NCBI GenBank assembly: GCA_937888615.1
Contig: CALABZ010000139.1
Span: forward strand, 1-29,356
Direction of reading: 5' to 3'
Source of the DNA: an uncultured Lentisphaeria bacterium
GTDB lineage: Bacteria; Verrucomicrobiota; Lentisphaeria; Victivallales; Victivallaceae
DNA: 29,356 bases
Shown: piece by piece, positions 7,190-14,178 of the stretch
Layout of the letters: every line of letters starts with the position of its first letter
Position numbering within the stretch: position 1 is the stretch's first letter
The notes under the pieces: generated by a model
The model's input: only the letters and a program-made list of their open reading frames with translations
The model's database searches: none
What the model was told of the DNA's origin: nothing
Made by a program: the position numbers and the translations under genes

Positions 7190-7228
7190 TTGATTTCCGG
7201 AGAGATGGAGTTATCTTATAGTTGCAAC
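7190..7228 (+). promoter_or_regulatory. Possible promoter and GTTGCAAC palindrome before the rhamnosidase gene
   Basis: TTGATT (7190-7195) and TATCTT (7212-7217), spaced 16 bases, are a weak promoter match. GTTGCAAC (7221-7228), an 8-bp palindrome with the TTGCAA core common in sugar-repressor operators, sits at the predicted start, 22 bases before the chosen ATG. No regulator gene is next to it. Confidence 0.3.
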
Positions 7229-7249
7229 CAAATTAGAGGGTACAGTCTT

Positions 7250-9463
7250 ATGAAACAGGAAAATTGCCCGTTTGACGGTTCCGCCAGATGGATCAGTCTC
7301 CCGGGTCGTTGCCGCGGCAGCAGAAAGGCGCCGGTACTGCCCGCTCCTTATCTCCGCAAAGAATTCCTTATTCAGCGGTCCGTCCGCAATCCCCGCATCC
7401 GTATCTGCGGCCTCGGCTTTTATGAACTTTACGTAAACGGACAGCGCGTCGGCGATCAAGTGCTCGATCCCGCCCCCTCGCAGTACGACCGCCGCGTCCG
7501 GTATGTCACGCATTCGGTCGGCCCGCTGTTGAAGAAGGGGGAGAACACGGTCGGGGTTATCCTCGGCAACGGCTGGTACAATAATTACGACAGTACCTGG
7601 CATTTTGACGCCGCCCCCTGGAACGATTATCCCAAAATGCTGTTCCAGCTCGAAGACGACAACGGTCTGATCTGCGTCGGCGACCCCTCCTGGCGCGCGG
7701 CCACCGGCGCAATCCTGTTCGATGGCCTCCGCAACGGCGAAACCTGCGACGCCCGCCTCGAACCCGAAGGATGGACCGAAAACGGCTTTGACGACTCCCT
7801 TTGGGAACGGGCCGCCATCGTTTCGCCTCCGGGCGGTATTCTGAGCCCGCAGTTTCAACCCCCCTGCAAAGTCATGCGTTCTATCCGGCCGGTCGATTTC
7901 TGGTCGACCCGCAACGGCGCTACCGTTTACGATGCCGGGCAGGACATGGCGGGTTGGGCGCGGCTTCAGGTGCGCGCCGCCGCCGGCACTCAGTTCACCG
8001 TGACTTATGCCGAGTTGCTCGACGAGCGGAAAAACATCGACCGCAAGCACATTTCCATGCATGTTTCCGTTCATAACGGCAACCGTTTCCAGACCGATAC
8101 CTTCATCGCTTCCGGCGTGGGGATCGAAACGTTCAAACCTCGCTTCACCTATCACGGTTTCCGCTATGTCGAGGTCCGGATGGAGGGGGAAGGGGATATT
8201 GTCGATCTCGAAATGAGGGTCGTCCATACCGCGTTCGCGTCCCTCGGCTATTTCAAATCCTCGGACACCACGCTGAACACTTTACAGAAATGCACCTGCT
8301 GGTCCTATATCGGCAATTTTGTCGGCATTCCGACCGATTGCCCCCATCGCGAGAAAAACGGCTGGACCGGCGACGCCCTCCTCGCCGCCGAAACCGGACT
8401 GCTCAATTTCGACGCCGCCTCCTCCTATCGCCAATGGCTGGAGAATTTCCGCGACATCCAGCGTCCGAGCGGGCAACTTCCCGGAATCGTGCCGACCGGA
8501 GGCTGGGGGTTCAACTGGGGCAGCGGTCCCGCCTGGGACAGCGCGTTTATCATGATTCCGTGGTACATTTACCTGTATGACGGCGACAGCACCGCCATTG
8601 CCGAAAATTACGCCCATATGAAACGCTACCTCGATTTTTGCGGCATCATGAGCGATAACTTCATCCTTGATTTCGGACTCGGCGACTGGTGCCATCATGA
8701 TCATAAACAAATGGCGCCGGTTTCCGTCACCTCCACCGGATACTATTATGCTGATGCCATGGTCATGGCGAAATGTGCCGTCGTCCTCGGCTGTTCGGAG
8801 GATGCCCGGGAATACCTGTCCCTCGCTGACTCCATCCGCAAGGCTTTCAACGCCCGGTTTTATCATGGCGGCGGTTCCTATGCCGACGACAGCATTACCG
8901 CCATCGCCTGTGCGCTTTACCAGGGCCTGGTCGAAGACTCCGAGTGCGAAGCCGTCGCTGCTCGCCTGGCCGATAAAGTCCGGGCCCGCGAGTGCCTCGC
9001 CGATTTCGGCATCCTCGGCGCCAAATACGTTCCGCGCGCCCTCGCCGAGTACGGCTATATCGACCTGGCTTATCGAATGGTGACTCAGGACAAATATCCC
9101 GGCTGGGGGCATTGGCTCAAACAGGGAGCCACCACGCTGTGGGAAACCTGGAAGGGCGAATGCTCCCGCAACCACGTCATGTTCGGCGATATCAGCGCCT
9201 GGATGTATCGTTATCTCGGCGGACTGGTCCCGCTGGAGGACGCGCCGGGGTTCAAACATTTCAGGATCGCGCCGTCGTTGCCGGAGGGATTGGATTCGGT
9301 GGAGATGGAGCATCGCGGGATTGTCAGCCGCTGGAGCCGCGGTGCGGGCACGTTCCGGCTTGAAGTCGTTATCCCAAAGGGATCAAGCGCCGAAATCGTC
9401 CTGCCGGACGGGAGCCGCCACAACGTCGGCGCCGGAAAATCATTTTATGAATGTGAGGTGTAA
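7250..9463 (+). CDS. Alpha-L-rhamnosidase, glycoside hydrolase family 78
   Basis: From the ATG at 7250 the protein has 737 residues with the GH78 domain order: an N-terminal beta domain (GLGFYELYVNGQRVGD, VLDPAPSQYDRRVRYVTH), a second beta domain (YDAGQDMAGWARL), an (alpha/alpha)6 catalytic barrel from about residue 330, and a C-terminal beta domain (EDAPGFKHFRIAPSLPEGL). DCPHREKNGWTGD near residue 362 holds the expected general acid, and TLWETWKGE near 630 the second catalytic Glu. It would release alpha-linked L-rhamnose from plant or host glycans or glycosides by inversion. No signal peptide is seen, so it probably acts in the cytoplasm on imported oligosaccharides. An AGAGGG site fits the ATG at 7250; starts at 7163 or 7205 are possible but poorer. 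A GNAT gene follows after 2 bases. Confidence 0.92.
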   Translation: MKQENCPFDGSARWISLPGRCRGSRKAPVLPAPYLRKEFLIQRSVRNPRIRICGLGFYELYVNGQRVGDQVLDPAPSQYDRRVRYVTHSVGPLLKKGENTVGVILGNGWYNNYDSTWHFDAAPWNDYPKMLFQLEDDNGLICVGDPSWRAATGAILFDGLRNGETCDARLEPEGWTENGFDDSLWERAAIVSPPGGILSPQFQPPCKVMRSIRPVDFWSTRNGATVYDAGQDMAGWARLQVRAAAGTQFTVTYAELLDERKNIDRKHISMHVSVHNGNRFQTDTFIASGVGIETFKPRFTYHGFRYVEVRMEGEGDIVDLEMRVVHTAFASLGYFKSSDTTLNTLQKCTCWSYIGNFVGIPTDCPHREKNGWTGDALLAAETGLLNFDAASSYRQWLENFRDIQRPSGQLPGIVPTGGWGFNWGSGPAWDSAFIMIPWYIYLYDGDSTAIAENYAHMKRYLDFCGIMSDNFILDFGLGDWCHHDHKQMAPVSVTSTGYYYADAMVMAKCAVVLGCSEDAREYLSLADSIRKAFNARFYHGGGSYADDSITAIACALYQGLVEDSECEAVAARLADKVRARECLADFGILGAKYVPRALAEYGYIDLAYRMVTQDKYPGWGHWLKQGATTLWETWKGECSRNHVMFGDISAWMYRYLGGLVPLEDAPGFKHFRIAPSLPEGLDSVEMEHRGIVSRWSRGAGTFRLEVVIPKGSSAEIVLPDGSRHNVGAGKSFYECEV

Positions 9464-9465
9464 GA

Positions 9466-9963
9466 ATGAACCTTGAAATTATTGAAGTCACCTGCGATGT
9501 GGAACTTCCGGTCATCCGCGATCTCGCCGTCGAGATATGGCCGGAAGTCTTCAACTCGATGGTACCCCCGGAACAGGTCCAGTTTATGCTGGAAACCTCC
9601 TACAACATCGATGCATTGCGGGAAGCCCGCGCCTCTGGCGAAATTTTTCACCTGGTCTGGCTGGACGGTTCGGTCGTCGGCTACATGGCCTTGACCGATT
9701 ACGGCGATGGGCACGGCAAACTCAACAAACTTTATTTACGCAGAACGATGCGCGGCCTTGGCCTTGGCCGCCGGATGCTGGAATTCGCTGTCGACTGGGG
9801 ACGCGAACGCGGCCTGCAATACCTGCTTTTGAACGTGAACCGCAATAACCATCGCGCGCTCCAGGTGTACCGGAACGCGGGATGGAATCATTTCCGCGAT
9901 GAAATCATTGATATCGGACGCGGCTTCATCTGCAACGATCACATCCTGAAATTCGAATTGTGA
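9466..9963 (+). CDS. GNAT family N-acetyltransferase
   Basis: A 165-residue single-domain GNAT protein. The acetyl-CoA loop is seen as RRTMRGLGLGRRMLEFAV at about residues 92-109, preceded by the beta4 strand GKLNKLYL and followed by LLLNVNRNNHRALQVYRNAGW, the usual motif B with Asn and Tyr. The substrate is unknown. It starts two bases after the rhamnosidase stop with a GAGGTG site, so it is translated from the same message, but the function need not be related. It converges on the WrbA-like gene with only 16 bases between the stop codons and no clear terminator there. Confidence 0.9.
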   Translation: MNLEIIEVTCDVELPVIRDLAVEIWPEVFNSMVPPEQVQFMLETSYNIDALREARASGEIFHLVWLDGSVVGYMALTDYGDGHGKLNKLYLRRTMRGLGLGRRMLEFAVDWGRERGLQYLLLNVNRNNHRALQVYRNAGWNHFRDEIIDIGRGFICNDHILKFEL

Positions 9964-9979
9964 CGTTTTCCGTTTGCGG

Positions 9980-10570
9980 TCAACGGTTGAACCGTTTGGT
10001 GATTTCGGCAATACGCCGTCCGTAATTCCGCGCAGTCTCAATGTCGCCCTTCGGCGGCGTATCCGGTGCTTTCACCTCGAAACTACAGGCGATGGGCCCA
10101 ATGGACGCGGAAACCCGGTTCAAGGCGTCGGGGCCGGGTCCCTGGGCGGTTTTCAAGGCGTTGCGTTCATTGGAACCGGCCAGATCATTGATGCCGACCC
10201 AGATCATGCCCTGCTGCATGGCAAAGGTCATGAGCCCGACCAGGGCGTTGAATTTGTCTCCGAAAAAGTTCGCGGAATTGGTGAATCCACCGGCAATTTT
10301 GTCCTGCCAGGTGCGCTTCCCCCACTTGGTGACGCTGGCCTCAATGAATTTTTTCATATCGGCGGACATGTTGCCCATGTAGGTGGGTGAGCCGAAAATC
10401 ATGGCATGACAACTGTCGAGACTGTCGATGGCGGCGATGGCTTCCTCGGTGGTAAGCAACCGTGCTTCGACGCCTTCGACGGCGGCAACTCCGGCGTAAA
10501 CCGCTTCGGCCTGAGCCTTGGTGTGACCATACTTCGAATGGTAGATGATGGCGATTTTCACATTGGACAT
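9980..10570 (-). CDS. WrbA-like flavodoxin-fold NAD(P)H oxidoreductase
   Basis: A 196-residue protein, close to the WrbA length of about 198. The N-terminal flavin phosphate loop is IAIIYHSKYGHTKAQAEAV, and the second FMN loop is GSPTYMGNMSADMKKF near residues 80-95, both in the WrbA form. A KIAGGFTNSANFFGD loop contacts the isoalloxazine in this family. WrbA proteins bind FMN and reduce quinones by two electrons, avoiding semiquinone and superoxide, though low overall resemblance in the C-terminal third means another flavodoxin-family reductase is possible. The ATG at 10570 follows AAGGAG at a normal distance, and a promoter is seen at 10602-10630. It is a single-gene unit. Confidence 0.85.
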   Translation of the reverse strand: MSNVKIAIIYHSKYGHTKAQAEAVYAGVAAVEGVEARLLTTEEAIAAIDSLDSCHAMIFGSPTYMGNMSADMKKFIEASVTKWGKRTWQDKIAGGFTNSANFFGDKFNALVGLMTFAMQQGMIWVGINDLAGSNERNALKTAQGPGPDALNRVSASIGPIACSFEVKAPDTPPKGDIETARNYGRRIAEITKRFNR

Positions 10571-10601
10571 AACGCTTCTCCTTTCTTGCAGGTTCGAGAA
10601 G

Positions 10602-10630
10602 AATATAGCCCGCATTGGCTGGAATAGCAA
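10602..10630 (-). promoter_or_regulatory. Promoter of the WrbA-like gene
   Basis: On the minus strand TTGCTA (10625-10630) and TATATT (10602-10607) are spaced 17 bases, and the predicted start gives a short leader with AAGGAG. Confidence 0.5.
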
Positions 10631-10691
10631 TAAAAACAAAGATTTTATCATCAGTTCCCGGCAAAAAAATCAAAAAAACGCAAACCTCAAG

Positions 10692-10719
10692 TTGAAAAAA
10701 CGGAAACAGAAAGTACATT
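10692..10719 (+). promoter_or_regulatory. Promoter of tRNA-Thr
   Basis: TTGAAA (10692-10697) and TACATT (10714-10719) are spaced 16 bases and end 11 bases before the tRNA 5' end. Confidence 0.55.
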
Positions 10720-10730
10720 AAATGCGGTTT

Positions 10731-10806
10731 GCCAATGTAGCTCAGTCGGTAGAGCAATTCACTCGTAATGAATAGGTCATCGGTTCGATTCCGATCATTG
10801 GCTCCA
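10731..10806 (+). tRNA. tRNA-Thr (anticodon CGU)
   Basis: The cloverleaf is complete. The 7-bp acceptor is GCCAATG with CATTGGC, the D arm GCTC/GAGC, the anticodon stem ATTCA/TGAAT with loop CTCGTAA, and the T stem ATCGG/CCGAT with TTCGATT loop. The discriminator is T and CCA is encoded (10804-10806). Anticodon CGU reads ACG, threonine. No copy of its 3' end is seen downstream, so there is no sign of a tRNA-targeted integration. Confidence 0.97.
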
Positions 10807-10914
10807 CTTTTAAATCTTGCTTATCAATAACTTATCCATCAAATTCCATTTGTGTCTTTTTATGTTACTGGCACCTGCCCTGCCGGATTGCGGCTTGACC
10901 GCATGAAAATGCCA

Positions 10915-10963
10915 TTATTTCCGGTTCTAGCAACAAAACCATCGTTCCGGAAAACTCTTGTTT
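10915..10963 (+). repeat. Hairpin repeat copy A
   Basis: This 49-base stretch matches 12166-12214 at 42 of 49 positions with no gaps. It folds with arms TTTCCGG (10918-10924) and CCGGAAA (10947-10953). It lies just after the stop of the DUF4145 gene. Confidence 0.75.
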
Positions 10964-10991
10964 GTTAGATAAAACGGCGAAGAACCCTTCT

Positions 10992-11579
10992 TCAATGTTT
11001 TGCAAGATTATTGAGTACATTGCGAGTAAGGTAAACAACACTTCGCGTCTCGTCTTCTGTTGGGATTACGAGATTGCCGTGGACGGCCATGTTGCGATGC
11101 TTCGCGATTGTCTCCATGTGCTCCTTCAACCCCGCCGGAAATACAAAGCCATCACGTTTTAACCTGTTGATGATAGCGTTAAGCCCTGGAGGGGAAGACT
11201 CCTGCGATGGGTGAACGCCGACAGTCTTCTCATAAAAACTGCCAAGAGCGGTCTCAATTGTTCTTCCACACAGCGCAATACATGCGAGGAAGCATGCGTT
11301 CTCGTAACAGCGAATTGCTTCTGAGTAGGACAAATTCAGCAACTGAGTAATGTCCTTTGGTAAGCTTGATGCTGGCAAGGTGTATTCCATGATTAATTTT
11401 GTTTCCATTCGGCGGCCATCGTGACGCAGAATTACACCGTCGTCGATGGTGGGATCGAGTTCCAGCCGAACAACGTAATCGGGAAAGTCCCACGATACCC
11501 AACAATTGTTTTTGAAATTGTCGTCGATGAAAGACCATGCTGCATAACTCAACGCAATGGTAATAGGTTTTTTCTCCAT
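10992..11579 (-). CDS. DUF4145-like protein with HEPN-type RNMAVH motif
   Basis: A 195-residue protein from the ATG at 11579, which has GGAG six bases upstream; a start at 11600 adds seven residues and has no such site. The C-terminal half resembles DUF4145: LPKDITQLLNLSYSEAIRCY, a Cys-rich helix, GRTIETALGSFYE, a LNAIINRL helix, then IAKHRNMAVHGN. The last contains R162-x4-H167, the R-x4-6-H pattern of HEPN ribonucleases and of the DUF4145/HEPN helical fold. The N-terminal 75 residues are beta-rich and not recognised. DUF4145 domains occur in restriction and other defence proteins as well as alone, so a role as toxin or defence effector is possible but unproven. The gene is lower in GC than its neighbours and lies between two hairpin repeats. 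Confidence 0.7.
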   Translation of the reverse strand: MEKKPITIALSYAAWSFIDDNFKNNCWVSWDFPDYVVRLELDPTIDDGVILRHDGRRMETKLIMEYTLPASSLPKDITQLLNLSYSEAIRCYENACFLACIALCGRTIETALGSFYEKTVGVHPSQESSPPGLNAIINRLKRDGFVFPAGLKEHMETIAKHRNMAVHGNLVIPTEDETRSVVYLTRNVLNNLAKH

Positions 11580-11619
11580 CTCAGTCTCCACGTTTAACAT
11601 TACAAATCAGTAGTACAAT

Positions 11620-11846
11620 TTACCGCGTATGTCGGATTTTGTCCTGTTGGACATGCTGTTGTCTCTGTTGTTCCTCAGATGATGCCATGCCGGTATATTG
11701 TTCCTTTATTTTGCACAATTTGTATTCAATATCTTTTTTCAGGGTAGTATTTTCAATACCGACAATAAATGGTAGCTCGCTGAAATGTGGCGTCAATCGG
11801 CGTTGAATAAGGCTGTTTTGTGTAGGAATTCTTTGCAATCTGTCAT
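11620..11846 (-). pseudogene. Small hypothetical ORF, possibly frameshifted
   Basis: A near-consensus promoter (TATAAT at 11868-11873) and a good GAGAGGAAG site lead to an ATG at 11846, but that frame stops after 17 codons. A different frame is open from a TTG at 11838 to 11620, giving 72 residues with a charged Gln-rich end (SSEEQQRQQHVQQDK). The best start signal and the longest frame do not agree, which suggests a frameshift or a short leader peptide rather than an intact gene. No family is recognised. It is upstream of the HEPN-like gene on the same strand with about 40 bases between, so the two would share a transcript. Confidence 0.35.
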
Positions 11847-11867
11847 TCTTCCTCTCTCTAACAAATT

Positions 11868-11896
11868 ATTATACAGTTTTAAGATATTTTCCCCAA
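11868..11896 (-). promoter_or_regulatory. Promoter of the accessory unit (small ORF plus DUF4145 gene)
   Basis: On the minus strand TTGGGG (11891-11896) and a perfect TATAAT (11868-11873) have a 17-base spacer. The surrounding DNA is AT-rich. Confidence 0.55.
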
Positions 11897-12322
11897 ATGG
11901 AAAGCTATTCGTATAAAATAACCTTGTTTTTTTATTCTACAAATTTTTTCTATGGTAAAGTAGTACTTCTCAGAAAGCAAATTTTACAAAATTTATATTT
12001 GTGCAATATATTAGTTATAAATTGTTTAATTTGCATGATATGATTTGTTTTCTCCACAGTAGGCCCGATCGTTTTTGTCTCTTCTCTGGTTTGTACCATA
12101 AACTCTTGTTTAGAATATGTGGTCCAAACGCATTGTTTTTTTTATCGAGTTTGACGAAACCGCTGTTATCTCCGGCTCTGGCAACAAAACCAGCGTTTCG
12201 GAGAACTCTTATTTTTGTGTTTGCCCAAAAAACTGGCTGTTTTTGCGTTTATTTATAGCCCAAACCGGAAAGGAACCGTTCCCATTCCTATTTGGTCTTT
12301 TCGCTGTTTGTGAGTAAGAACT
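11897..12322. other. AT-rich non-coding stretch
   Basis: No convincing gene on either strand. The open frames here lack ribosome binding sites and read through the hairpin repeat. The only structure seen is repeat copy B at 12166-12214. The AT content is well above that of the flanking genes, fitting acquired or decaying DNA. Confidence 0.6.
12166..12214 (+). repeat. Hairpin repeat copy B
   Basis: Partner of 10915-10963, 42 of 49 identical, same orientation. Its arms are TCTCCG (12169-12174) and CGGAGA (12199-12204), with an inner CTGG/CCAG pair around CAACAAAA. Relative to copy A one outer pair has changed from T-A to C-G on both sides, a compensatory change that supports a selected hairpin. 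Confidence 0.75.
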
Positions 12323-12351
12323 TTGTTTTTCTAGTGGACAGATGGTATATT
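12323..12351 (+). promoter_or_regulatory. Promoter of the double-GNAT gene
   Basis: TTGTTT (12323-12328) and TATATT (12346-12351) have a 17-base spacer, 45 bases before the chosen ATG. Confidence 0.5.
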
Positions 12352-12395
12352 GTCGGAATGAAAATAAGAAAGAATATTGGGGATGTGATCTAAAT

Positions 12396-13445
12396 ATGAT
12401 ACTTGAATCGGAACGGTTGAAAATAATTCCCCTTGATCTGAATCAGTTAAAACTGCTTCTTGACGGTACGCCCTCCATGGAACATGAACTTGGCCTGAAT
12501 CCATCCCGGCAGGAATTGGATGTGCATACCCGGGAGGCAATGGCTTATCTTTATGATCTCGCTCGGGCTACTCCAAATTTTTACCCGTGGATCACCAATT
12601 GGCAGATTATTCTGGCGTCGGCAAATATTTCCATCGGCAGTTTGTGTTTTATGAATATACCGGATGAATCCGGTTCGGTTGAAACAGGATATGGCATCTA
12701 TCCGGAATTTCAGCATCAAGGCTATATGACGGAAGCATTGCGCTGCGTTTGCCACTGGGCGTTCAAACAACCGAACATCAAACGTATTCTCGCTGAATCA
12801 AACCCGGACAATACGCCGTCTCACCGGGTGTTGGAAAAATGCGGATTCAAACAGATATCCGCGACCCAGTGGAGTTATCCGAGACAAAGTACCGTTTCTT
12901 GTCGAAAGGTCACTGCCGGAGAATTGAATATTGCACTATTTGCCCATTTTAACCGCTATCAGAAGGTTACGAAATGTTGGCGGTCTGAAAATAACGCAAG
13001 GGTATTGAAAGATATTGCCTTTATGGAGGAGTGGTCGCCGGAAAACTATTCATTTTTGGTGAAATGCCTGCGGCATACGATTGACTCCGGGGGAACAGTC
13101 TGGAGCGCCTGGGACGACGAGCGACTGATTGGATTCGCCTCCATAGAAAGCATGAGACGCGGCAGCCGGAAACAATATTTGCAGCTTTCCAGCATACATG
13201 TTTCGGCGGAATATCGCGGCCGGGGAATCGGGCAAATTCTGTTCCGGGCGATTGTCGAGACTGCCCGGGAAATGAATGCGCAAAAACTCTACATCTCCGC
13301 GCATTCATCAGAGGAAACCCAGTCCTTTTATCGTGCGATGGGCTGTACGAATGCAGAAGAAACCATGGCTGATCTTGTCGCCGAAGAACCATTTGACTGC
13401 CAATTGGAATATGTTCTTAAGCCGTCGGCGGTTCCGGTTTTATAA
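12396..13445 (+). CDS. Tandem GNAT acetyltransferase fusion
   Basis: A 349-residue protein made of two different GNAT domains. Residues 1-165 are RimJ/RimL-like: MILESERLKIIPLDL at the start, ETGYGIYPEFQHQGYMTEAL at the acetyl-CoA loop, and ESNPDNTPSHRVLEKCGF after it. Residues 170-345 form a second domain of another subfamily, with HVSAEYRGRGIGQILF as the CoA loop, KLYISAHSSEETQSFYRAMGC and an EPFDCQLEYVL tail. The first subfamily often acetylates protein N-termini or antibiotics. The substrate of the second is unknown. The ATG at 12396 is preferred because the first domain begins there, though GGGGAT is about 11 bases away. The stop codon lies inside the terminator hairpin. Confidence 0.85.
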   Translation: MILESERLKIIPLDLNQLKLLLDGTPSMEHELGLNPSRQELDVHTREAMAYLYDLARATPNFYPWITNWQIILASANISIGSLCFMNIPDESGSVETGYGIYPEFQHQGYMTEALRCVCHWAFKQPNIKRILAESNPDNTPSHRVLEKCGFKQISATQWSYPRQSTVSCRKVTAGELNIALFAHFNRYQKVTKCWRSENNARVLKDIAFMEEWSPENYSFLVKCLRHTIDSGGTVWSAWDDERLIGFASIESMRRGSRKQYLQLSSIHVSAEYRGRGIGQILFRAIVETAREMNAQKLYISAHSSEETQSFYRAMGCTNAEETMADLVAEEPFDCQLEYVLKPSAVPVL

Positions 13446-13463
13446 ACCAGAACCGGCGTTTTT
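13429..13463 (+). terminator. Intrinsic terminator of the double-GNAT gene
   Basis: CGGTTC (13429-13434) pairs with GAACCG (13450-13455) and inside it GGTTT pairs with AAACC, leaving one C-A mismatch. Five T follow at 13459-13463. It overlaps the stop codon and abuts the stop of the convergent ATP-grasp gene. Confidence 0.75.
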
Positions 13464-14176
13464 CAGAATGATACGTTGACGTTGCCGGTGATCATGGTCG
13501 GAGGGGGCATCATCAGGATTCCCGCCGGTTTCGACCAGTCGCGGTCCCAGCTATGAAGCAGTTTCGGATCACATTCGCCCCATTTGTTCAGGTCCACGAT
13601 CAGGATATTGCCGTCGGAAGTGCAGTAGATGTCCATGACCAGAGTCTGGGCCGGCAGTGCCCATTGAATGCTCTGGACGAACGCCTGTACCTTGTTCCAG
13701 TATTCTTCCTTCACTCCTTCCATGCGGCGGAAGTGACGAATCAGCCAGTATTGACTCATTGCCGAAAGTTCGCCGTCACGGATGAACAACCGGAATTCAC
13801 GGGTCTTATTCATGCGCCGGAATGGGCGGATACAGATGTATTCAACGTTGCCGGAAGCGGCGGCTTCGCGGATTTTGTAACTTTCGGCCAGGAAGCGCCA
13901 GGCGCTTTCGGGCGAGTGGACCGCGCCGCGTTTGCCCGCAAAACGCTCGGTATCGGTGGGAGCCGCCGTATCGGCGAACACAAAACGATTCCCCAGGATC
14001 GCGTCCATCGGACGCCGCATGCGTTCGATGACCTCCCGCACGGCCTCGCCCTTGGTTTCGCCCTGGGCCAGGGCCTCGATTTCCGCCGGTTTCAGCTTGA
14101 CGAAACTGGTTATGAATGTGTGCTCGGACAAGGCCGGATACCACACGGGTGTACGCCAGAAATTTTCTTGGTCCAT
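13463..14176 (-). CDS. CDC123/D123-like ATP-grasp protein
   Basis: A 237-residue protein that resembles the cell division cycle 123 (D123) family. The clearest stretches are REFRLFIRDGELSAMSQYW at about residues 130-150 and MDIYCTSDGNILIVDLNKWGE near 190-212, followed by the HSWDRDW end. In this ATP-grasp family the Arg-Glu-Phe-Arg strand and the final Asp-x-Asn pair help to bind ATP and metal. Eukaryotic CDC123 is an assembly factor for translation initiation factor eIF2; bacterial members are of unknown role, and some related ATP-grasp domains ligate peptides. The ATG at 14176 follows AGGAGAG and starts two bases after the upstream stop. It is the last gene of an operon containing gltX and def, so a role near translation is an attractive guess only. 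Confidence 0.7.
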   Translation of the reverse strand: MDQENFWRTPVWYPALSEHTFITSFVKLKPAEIEALAQGETKGEAVREVIERMRRPMDAILGNRFVFADTAAPTDTERFAGKRGAVHSPESAWRFLAESYKIREAAASGNVEYICIRPFRRMNKTREFRLFIRDGELSAMSQYWLIRHFRRMEGVKEEYWNKVQAFVQSIQWALPAQTLVMDIYCTSDGNILIVDLNKWGECDPKLLHSWDRDWSKPAGILMMPPPTMITGNVNVSF

Positions 14177-14178
14177 AA

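Noticed and set aside
9982..9996. AACGGT-TGA-ACCGTT as a terminator for the convergent GNAT and WrbA-like genes
   Set aside because: The stem is 6 bp with a 3-base loop and no T-run, and it lies inside the WrbA-like coding end.
10915..12214. Integron gene cassette with attC sites
   Set aside because: The hairpins and gene orientation invite the idea, and ATCTAAC appears next to copy A on the minus strand, but the matching GTTRRRY end is missing and copy B lacks both core sites.
12001..12317. Plus-strand frames of 66-85 codons in the AT-rich gap
   Set aside because: They have no ribosome binding site, are Phe/Leu/Cys rich, and translate the hairpin repeat.
10731..12396. tRNA-Thr as the attachment site of an integrated island
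   Set aside because: No second copy of the tRNA 3' end is seen downstream and no integrase gene is present. The AT-rich patch is better described by the hairpin repeats.
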